Below are positions 58,153 to 64,000 of a stretch of DNA of 64,000 nt, one piece after another; position 1 is the stretch's first letter; each line of letters begins with the position of its first letter. Both the position numbers and the translations under genes were made by a program. The notes beneath the pieces are model-generated. The model was not told where the DNA came from. It worked only from the letters and a program-made list of their open reading frames with translations, and ran no database searches. The DNA is from Streptomyces sp. NBC_00554 (GTDB taxonomy: Bacteria; Actinomycetota; Actinomycetes; Streptomycetales; Streptomycetaceae): the NCBI RefSeq assembly GCF_041431135.1, contig NZ_CP107799.1, positions 5,828,001 to 5,892,000 on the forward strand, read 5' to 3'.

Positions 58153-59961
58153 ATGGCCGTCAACCTGGTCAATGTGGAGTCCGTCAGCAAGGTGTACGGC
58201 ACACGTGCACTGCTCGACGGAGTCTCCCTCGGCGTCAGCGAGGGCGACCGCATCGGCGTGGTCGGCCGCAACGGCGACGGGAAGACGACCCTCATCCGGA
58301 TGATCGCCAAGCTGGAGGAGGCGGACACCGGGCGGGTCACGCACTCCGGCGGCCTGACCCTCGGCGTACTGACGCAGCACGATTCCCTCGACCCCGAGGC
58401 CACCGTCCGGCACGAGGTCATCCGGGACATGGCCGACCACGAGTGGGCGGGCAACGCCAAGATCAGGGACGTACTGACGGGCCTGTTCGGCGGCCTCGAC
58501 CTGCCAGGTTTCCCGCTGGGACTCGACACCGTCATCGGCCCCCTCTCCGGCGGCGAGCGCCGCCGCATCGCCCTGGCGAAGCTGCTCATCGAGGACCAGG
58601 ACCTGGTCATCCTGGACGAGCCGACCAACCATCTGGACGTGGAGGGCATCTCCTGGCTCGCCCGGCACCTGAGCGAGCGCCGCTCGGCCCTCGTCTGCGT
58701 CACCCACGACCGCTGGTTCCTCGACCAGGTCTGCACCCGCATGTGGGACGTGCAGAAGGGCGACGTGTACGAGTACGAGGGCGGCTACTCGGACTACGTC
58801 TTCGCGCGCGCCGAGCGTGAGCGCATCGCCGCCACGGAGGAAGTGAAGCGGCAGAACCTGGTGCGCAAGGAGCTCGCCTGGCTGCGGCGCGGCGCCCCCG
58901 CCCGTACGTCCAAGCCGCGCTTCCGCGTCGAGGCCGCCAACGAACTGATCGCGGACGTGCCGCCGCCGCGGGACAGCTCCGAGCTGATGAAGTTCGCCAG
59001 CTCCCGGCTCGGCAGGACCGTCTTCGACCTCAAGGACGTCACCGTCCAGGCCGGTCCCAAGGTGCTGCTCAAGCATCTGACCTGGCACCTCGGCCCGGGC
59101 GACCGGGTGGGCCTGGTCGGCGTCAACGGCGCCGGCAAGACCTCGCTCCTGAAGGCCATGGCCGACGCCGCCCGCAGCGACGGCGAGAAGCAGCCCGTCG
59201 CCGGGCAGATCGTCACCGGCAAGACCGTCAAGCTCGCCTACCTCTCGCAGGAAGTCGCCGAACTCGACCCCACCTGGCGGGTGTTGCAGGCCGTCCAGGC
59301 CGTACGCGACCGGGTCGACCTCGGCAAGGGGCGCGAGCTGACCGCGGGCCAGCTCTGCGAGACGTTCGGCTTCAACAAGGACAAGCAGTGGACGCCCGTC
59401 GGAGACCTCTCCGGTGGTGAGCGGCGGCGGCTTCAGCTGCTGCGCCTGCTGATGGACGAGCCGAACGTCCTCTTCCTCGACGAGCCCACCAACGACCTCG
59501 ACATCGAGACCCTCACCCAGCTGGAAGACCTGCTCGACGGGTGGCCCGGCTCGATGATCGTGATCTCCCACGACCGGTTCTTCATCGAGCGGACGACGGA
59601 CAACGTGTTCGCACTGCTCGGCGACGCCACGCTGCGGATGCTGCCGCGCGGGATCGACGAGTACCTGGAGCGCCGCAAGAAGATGGAGGAGGTCGCGGCC
59701 GCCGCCGTACTCGCCTCCTCGCCGGCGCCCACCGCCAAGGCCGCCTCGTCCGCCGACGCCCGCGCCGCCAAGAAGGAGCTCCAGAAGATCGAGCGGCAAC
59801 TGGACAAGGTCTCCCAGAAGGAGACCAAGCTGCACGCCCAAATCGCCGACAACGCCACGGACTTCGCGAAGGTCGCCAAACTCGACGCAGAGCTGCGGGA
59901 GTTGGTGGGGGAGCGCGAGGAGCTGGAAATGCGCTGGCTGGAGCTGGCGGAGGACGCGTAA
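58153..59961 (+). CDS. ABC-F family ATPase (Uup-like)
   Basis: The protein has 602 residues with two ABC domains and no membrane segment. Walker A sequences are GRNGDGKTT and GVNGAGKTS, signatures LSGGERRRI and LSGGERRRL, and Walker B LVILDEPTNHLD and VLFLDEPTNDLD. The inter-domain linker and a C-terminal Lys/Glu coiled coil (KKELQKIERQLDKVSQKE) match Uup/Etta-type translation factors acting on ribosomes. GGAGAG precedes the ATG. It is not obviously a drug-resistance member. Confidence 0.93.
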   Translation: MAVNLVNVESVSKVYGTRALLDGVSLGVSEGDRIGVVGRNGDGKTTLIRMIAKLEEADTGRVTHSGGLTLGVLTQHDSLDPEATVRHEVIRDMADHEWAGNAKIRDVLTGLFGGLDLPGFPLGLDTVIGPLSGGERRRIALAKLLIEDQDLVILDEPTNHLDVEGISWLARHLSERRSALVCVTHDRWFLDQVCTRMWDVQKGDVYEYEGGYSDYVFARAERERIAATEEVKRQNLVRKELAWLRRGAPARTSKPRFRVEAANELIADVPPPRDSSELMKFASSRLGRTVFDLKDVTVQAGPKVLLKHLTWHLGPGDRVGLVGVNGAGKTSLLKAMADAARSDGEKQPVAGQIVTGKTVKLAYLSQEVAELDPTWRVLQAVQAVRDRVDLGKGRELTAGQLCETFGFNKDKQWTPVGDLSGGERRRLQLLRLLMDEPNVLFLDEPTNDLDIETLTQLEDLLDGWPGSMIVISHDRFFIERTTDNVFALLGDATLRMLPRGIDEYLERRKKMEEVAAAAVLASSPAPTAKAASSADARAAKKELQKIERQLDKVSQKETKLHAQIADNATDFAKVAKLDAELRELVGEREELEMRWLELAEDA

Positions 59962-60358
59962 GCCGCGCCGCGCACGCGGGGGCGGGGGCGCGCAAAGCCG
60001 GCGGGGGCGTAGGACGTGTAAGCCGGGGCGCGTGCGCCGTGCACGCCGGGCGTGCGCAATTCGCGTGCCGCGTGCGGTACTTGGCCGCGCCCCGCGCGTG
60101 CCCTGCGAAACCCGCGCTTGTTGCACACGTATGCCCTCGCGAGGGTGCCGCGCGCGGGGCGTGAAGGCCCCGTGAAGGCGCGTAACGAGGGCATCACGGG
60201 CCGGTCCTCCCTTGGGAACAGGGGGAGCACCGGCCCGGTGTCATAGGCCGCCACAGTGATAGAAAGAGCCGTCTGAGAAAAGTCTGAGAACCACCGGGTA
60301 TGGCGGGAATCCAGCGCCGCCGGTGGGGCGCCACATCAGTGAAGAGGGGGACGCGCTG
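59962..60358. other. intergenic region with terminator hairpin
   Basis: Nearly 400 bp without a gene, rich in GCGCG runs. A large hairpin (60197-60237; CGGGCCGGT/ACCGGCCCG outer stem, TCCTCCC/GGGGGA inner pairing) probably ends the ABC-F transcript. A direct repeat GTCTGAGAA (near 60271 and 60281) precedes the next gene. Confidence 0.6.
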
Positions 60359-62251
60359 ATGAGTCAGCCGCCGAGTCAGCCGCCGCAGGGCGGTTTCGGA
60401 GCACCGCAGGACCAGCCGGGGGAAGGTGGATTCGGCGCACCGCAGGACCCGCGGGCGCAGGGCGGTTTCGGCGCGCCCCCGAACACGCCGCCGAGCACCC
60501 CTCCGGGCCCGCCGCAAGGCACGCCCCAAGGCGCTCCGCCGCCCCCCGCGCAACCCCCGCACGCCCCCGCGCCCGCGCAGACCCCGCCGCCCGCCGGCAC
60601 ACCCCAGCCCGGCTACGGCTACCCCCAACAGCCCGGCCCCTACGGCCAACCAGGCCCGTACGGCCAGCCGCCGCAGCAGCCGGGCCCCTACGGCCAGCCC
60701 CAACAGCCGGGCCCGTACGGACAGTCCGGCCCCTACGGCCAGCACCCCGGCTACGGCTACCCGCCCCAGGCGCAGTACCCGGGCGCACCGGGCACCCCGC
60801 CCCCCGGCGGCGGTACCAAGAACCCCTTCCGCGGCAAGCCCGCGGTGATCATCGGTGCCGCGGTGGCCGCGCTGCTCGTCATCGGCGGCGCCGTGTTCGC
60901 CGTCAGCAGCAGTGGCGGTGACGGCGGCAAGAAGCCGGTCGCGGACAAGAGTGCCGACGACGGCAAGGCCACGGGTTCCGACGGCCCGGTCAACCCGGGT
61001 GACGGCAGCGGCGACGGCGGCGACGACCCCGAGAACCTCAACGAGGGCCGGCAGGCCGGTGAGTCGAAGGTGCTCTGGTACAAGGAGGCGCCCGACGCGC
61101 CCGGTTCCGGCGCTGACGCTCCTGGCCTGTGGATCACCGACAAGGTCGCGGTGAAGGCGGCGTACAAGCAGATCTTCGCGTACAACGTCGGTGACGGGCA
61201 GCCCGCTTGGGACGCCCTCGCGTTCCCGCAGAAGATCTGTGCGGTCACCACGCAGAAGACGTCCGACGAGAAGATCGTCATCGCCTACATGAGCGGTGCG
61301 AGCGACAGCGCCAAGTGCAACCAGCTCCAGGAGATCGACCTCGCCACCGGTGCGAAGGGCTGGACCGCGAAGGTCGCCGACGGCGCGCTCTTCGACAGTG
61401 CCCTGTCCATCGAACTCTCCCTCGTCGGCGACACCCTGATGGTGGGCCGTTCGATGTCGGGCACGGCGTACGACGCCGCCACCGGCAAGAAGCTGTGGGA
61501 AAAGGAGAAGTACGGGCAGGCCTGCTACCCCTCGGGGTTCACGGGCGGCACCAAGCTGCTCTCCGTCGCTTCCTGCGGTGCCGGCAACGACAACGAGCAC
61601 GACGAGGTGCAGGAGCTCGACCCGAAGACCGGCAAGGTCAAGTGGACCAAGACGATCCCCAAGGGCTGGACGGTCGCGCGTACTTACTCCGTCGACCCCG
61701 TCGTCCTCTACCTCACCAACGAGGAGAAGGACCAGTGGAACGTCTCCACGCTGAAGAACGACGGCACACTCCTCTCCCAGGTCGACGTCGACGAGTCCTT
61801 CGCGCCGGAGTGCGGCTGGGCCATCCTCGCCCGTGACCTTCAGGGCTGCGTGGGCACGGCCGCCGACGCGAGCACCCTCTACCTGCCGACCGAGGCGACG
61901 ACCGGCGCCAACGAGATCGTCGCGATCAGCCTGGACACCGGCAAGGAGAAGTGGCGCGTCAAGTCCCCGGCGGACGAGTCGATGCTGCCGCTGAAGATGG
62001 ACGGCACGAATCTCATCGCGTACGTCCAGCCGTCGTACGACGGCGGTGGCCAGGTCGTGTCGATCCCGACGACCGGGAGCAGCCACAAGACCACGAAGCT
62101 GCTGCAGAACCCGGCGGGCACCGCGGACATCGAGAACGGCTTCTACTCGAAGACGGTCGACTACGTGGACGGGCGCTTCTACATCTCCACCACCCGGCTG
62201 ACGGGCACGGGCGAGGAGAAGGAGAAGTTGATGCTGGCGTTCGGCGAGTGA
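60359..62251 (+). CDS. Pro-rich membrane-anchored PQQ-like beta-propeller protein
   Basis: The protein has 630 residues. The N-terminal 160 residues are cytoplasmic Gly/Pro/Gln repeats (GGFGAPQ, then GPYGQ), followed by one membrane helix (VIIGAAVAALLVIGGAVFAV), an acidic linker and an outer domain with PQQ/WD-like blades (LATGAKGW, DAATGKKLWEKEK, DPKTGKVKWTK, LDTGKEKWRV). ATG 60359 has a GAGGGGG site upstream. Extracytoplasmic sensing or scaffolding is likely but unproven. Confidence 0.85.
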   Translation: MSQPPSQPPQGGFGAPQDQPGEGGFGAPQDPRAQGGFGAPPNTPPSTPPGPPQGTPQGAPPPPAQPPHAPAPAQTPPPAGTPQPGYGYPQQPGPYGQPGPYGQPPQQPGPYGQPQQPGPYGQSGPYGQHPGYGYPPQAQYPGAPGTPPPGGGTKNPFRGKPAVIIGAAVAALLVIGGAVFAVSSSGGDGGKKPVADKSADDGKATGSDGPVNPGDGSGDGGDDPENLNEGRQAGESKVLWYKEAPDAPGSGADAPGLWITDKVAVKAAYKQIFAYNVGDGQPAWDALAFPQKICAVTTQKTSDEKIVIAYMSGASDSAKCNQLQEIDLATGAKGWTAKVADGALFDSALSIELSLVGDTLMVGRSMSGTAYDAATGKKLWEKEKYGQACYPSGFTGGTKLLSVASCGAGNDNEHDEVQELDPKTGKVKWTKTIPKGWTVARTYSVDPVVLYLTNEEKDQWNVSTLKNDGTLLSQVDVDESFAPECGWAILARDLQGCVGTAADASTLYLPTEATTGANEIVAISLDTGKEKWRVKSPADESMLPLKMDGTNLIAYVQPSYDGGGQVVSIPTTGSSHKTTKLLQNPAGTADIENGFYSKTVDYVDGRFYISTTRLTGTGEEKEKLMLAFGE

Positions 62252-62324
62252 CCGGCCTCGGCCTCGCCTCTCAGGTCTCCCCGCCCACCTCCTCCATCGT
62301 CCCCACTTCCGAGGTACACACGTC

Positions 62325-64000
62325 ATGACCCAGCCGCCGCCCCCGCCGCCCCCGAACCAGCCCCCGCAGGGAGGCTTCGGCGCGCCCCAGGACCCGCCCC
62401 CGGGTGGTTTCGGCGCGCCGCAGGACCCGCCGCCGGGAGGCTTCGGCGCGCCTCAGAGCCCGCCCCCGGGTGGCTTCGGCTCCCCGACGCCCCCGCCGCC
62501 CGCGCAGGGCCCGGGGTACGGCTACCCGCAGGCGGCCCCGCCCGCCTCGCCGCAGCCGTCGTACGGCTATCCGCAGACCCCGCCCCCGGCGGGCCAGCCG
62601 GGGCCGGGCTACGGCTACCCGGGCCAGCAGCAGCCCCCGTACGGCTATCCGCAGCAGCAGCCTCCCTACGCGCAGCCGCCCCAAGGCGGAGGCGGCGGGC
62701 GGAAGTTCAACAGCTCGATGGTCATCATCGTGGCGGCCGTGGTGGCCGTCGCGCTGATCGTCGGCGGCGGTGTCTGGTACGCGAACTCCTCCGGCACGGA
62801 CGGCGGGGACGACAGCAAGAACAACTCCTCGGACACCACCGGCGGCACCGGCGGCAAGGACGACACGGGCGCCGACACCTCGGGCGGCACCGGCCTGGAG
62901 AAGGCTCCGGCCGACCCGGCCGCCGAGGTCCTCTTCCAGGTGCCCGCGCCGGAGGTCAAGGACGACCAGATCGACAGCGTCGTGGGCTCCTGGCTCACCG
63001 ACTCGGTGTACGCCAAGAGCGGCGTCAACGAGATCGTGGGCTACGACCCGGACACCGGCAGCGAGAAGTGGACGCTCCCGCTGTCCGGCCAGACCTGCGC
63101 GGGCTCGCGGGAGGTCACCGAGGACGGGATCGCCGCCGTGGTCACCGAGGGCGCCAAGCGCAACAGCGAGGGCGATCACGAGGACTGCACGCAGGTCACC
63201 GCGTTCGACGTGAGTACCGGCAAGAAGCTCTGGACGAAGACCGCTGCGATCAGCGGCCGGAAGGCGGCGTTCGAGGAAGTCACCATCTCCGGCACCACCG
63301 TCGCGGTCGGCGGCGGCTACGACGGCGGAGCCGCCTTCGAGGTGAAGTCCGGCAAGGCGCTGTGGCAGCCGAAGGTCGACACGTGCGCGGACGTCGGCTA
63401 CGCGGGCGGGGAACAGCTGGTCGCGGTCCGCAAGTGCGGTGACTACGGCAGTGAGACGTACGAGGTTCAGCTGCTCGACCCGAAGTCGGGCAGCGTGAAG
63501 TGGACGTACAAGCTGCCCAGTGGCATCGACAACGCCAAGGTGATCTCCACCAAGCCCGTCGTGTTCGGTGTGGACTCCGCCGACATCACGGCCTCCGGTG
63601 CCTCGGACGTCTTCTCGCTGGACGACAACGGCAAGCTGCGGGTCAAGATCACGCTGGAGGACGGCAAGTACGACCACGACTGTGGTGTCGGAGAGGTGTA
63701 CGCCTGCAAGGCGATCGTGGTGGGCAACGACAAGCTCTACGTTCCGACCAGGCAGCACGACGGCACCGGCGAGTACGGCCTGACCAACGAGATCATCTCG
63801 TTCTCGCTGGCCACCGGTAAGACCACCGGCGACAAGATCGACGCGGGCGACGGCAACGAGATCTTCCCGATGCGCATGGACGGCGGGAACGTCCTCGCGT
63901 ACAAGGACGGTTCGAGCGACGTCGGCCCCCAGGTCATCTCCGTGGACGGCAAGTCGCTGAAGCAGACGACGCTTCTGGAGACCCCGGCAGATGACAGCGT
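62325..64000 (+). CDS. Pro-rich membrane-anchored PQQ-like protein, paralogue (cut by window end)
   Basis: An open frame from ATG 62325 runs without stop to the window edge (at least 558 residues). It is a tandem paralogue of the previous gene: GGFGAPQ repeats, YGYPQ repeats, one membrane helix (MVIIVAAVVAVALIVGGGVW), an acidic linker and propeller blades (YDPDTGSEKWTL, FDVSTGKKLWTK, DPKSGSVKWTY). The 73-bp gap carries no terminator, so the two are probably an operon. Its end lies outside the window. Confidence 0.87.
   Translation, partial: MTQPPPPPPPNQPPQGGFGAPQDPPPGGFGAPQDPPPGGFGAPQSPPPGGFGSPTPPPPAQGPGYGYPQAAPPASPQPSYGYPQTPPPAGQPGPGYGYPGQQQPPYGYPQQQPPYAQPPQGGGGGRKFNSSMVIIVAAVVAVALIVGGGVWYANSSGTDGGDDSKNNSSDTTGGTGGKDDTGADTSGGTGLEKAPADPAAEVLFQVPAPEVKDDQIDSVVGSWLTDSVYAKSGVNEIVGYDPDTGSEKWTLPLSGQTCAGSREVTEDGIAAVVTEGAKRNSEGDHEDCTQVTAFDVSTGKKLWTKTAAISGRKAAFEEVTISGTTVAVGGGYDGGAAFEVKSGKALWQPKVDTCADVGYAGGEQLVAVRKCGDYGSETYEVQLLDPKSGSVKWTYKLPSGIDNAKVISTKPVVFGVDSADITASGASDVFSLDDNGKLRVKITLEDGKYDHDCGVGEVYACKAIVVGNDKLYVPTRQHDGTGEYGLTNEIISFSLATGKTTGDKIDAGDGNEIFPMRMDGGNVLAYKDGSSDVGPQVISVDGKSLKQTTLLETPADDS

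Noticed and set aside
57286..60126. 946-codon minus-strand frame opposite the kinase and ABC-F genes
   Set aside because: It spans two real genes and the MITE-like gap and shows antisense composition.

Overview
The window is high-GC DNA with the style of Streptomyces. It has GTG and ATG starts with 4-bp ATGA/GTGA overlaps, an SsgA-like sporulation protein, WhiJ-type HTH/DUF397 regulators, a resuscitation-promoting factor and a protein O-mannosyltransferase. I see no rRNA, tRNA or CRISPR. Most of it is chromosomal core, interrupted by several insertions.

Layout. 1-2.4 kb: end of an unidentified gene, an alpha/beta hydrolase and an SDR oxidoreductase in one operon, then a small hydrophilic protein. 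2.4-8.9 kb: a tricorn-type protease (minus strand), divergent from a TetR regulator and an MMPL transporter. 9-15.6 kb: an accessory stretch with a Pro-rich anchored protein, a HATPase/HTH/DUF397 (WhiJ-like) module, two tandem paralogous lipoproteins, two tandem paralogous WPVC-H-GLH proteins and an SsgA-like protein. 15.7-18.4 kb: an ECF nickel/cobalt transporter (M-Q-O) behind a Nur-like box and an apparently leaderless start. 18.5-23.5 kb: Ohr, then a 3.3-kb block bounded by perfect 21-bp inverted repeats that holds a TnpB-like protein with His in place of its last RuvC Asp and a WhiJ-like regulator, then a serine beta-lactamase-like hydrolase. 24-27.5 kb: a 2.5-kb islet (lipoprotein and Tat-exported protein) bracketed by a duplicated 3' end of an EamA transporter gene. 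28-29.8 kb: an IS200/IS605 element with intact TnpA (Y1) and TnpB. 29.9-33.3 kb: two paralogous penicillin-binding proteins.

33.47-46.91 kb is an actinomycete integrative and conjugative element (AICE). It carries tyrosine integrase, Xis, iterons, helicase and primase/polymerase replication proteins, FtsK-like TraB, a transfer operon, a GntR/UTRA regulator pair with three GAACTAGTTC-type operators, and a lower-GC pentapeptide-repeat cargo gene. It sits not in a tRNA but in the 3' end of the pmt gene. An 86-bp copy of the pmt end lies at each side, and the element appears to restore the mannosyltransferase C-terminus.

46.8-64 kb returns to core genes: pmt divergent from rsmI, a zinc-ribbon protein, tatD, an Rpf-type muralytic enzyme, rsmA-ispE, an MHYT membrane sensor, an NIT-domain histidine-kinase-like protein, an ABC-F ATPase, and two tandem Pro-rich beta-propeller membrane proteins, the second cut by the window end.

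The theme most worth following is that three separate cargo blocks (eamA islet, AICE, pentapeptide gene) are each bracketed by a duplicated gene 3' end in direct orientation. The second is the putative nuclease-dead TnpB whose downstream DNA shares 21 nt with the promoter region of a nearby gene.
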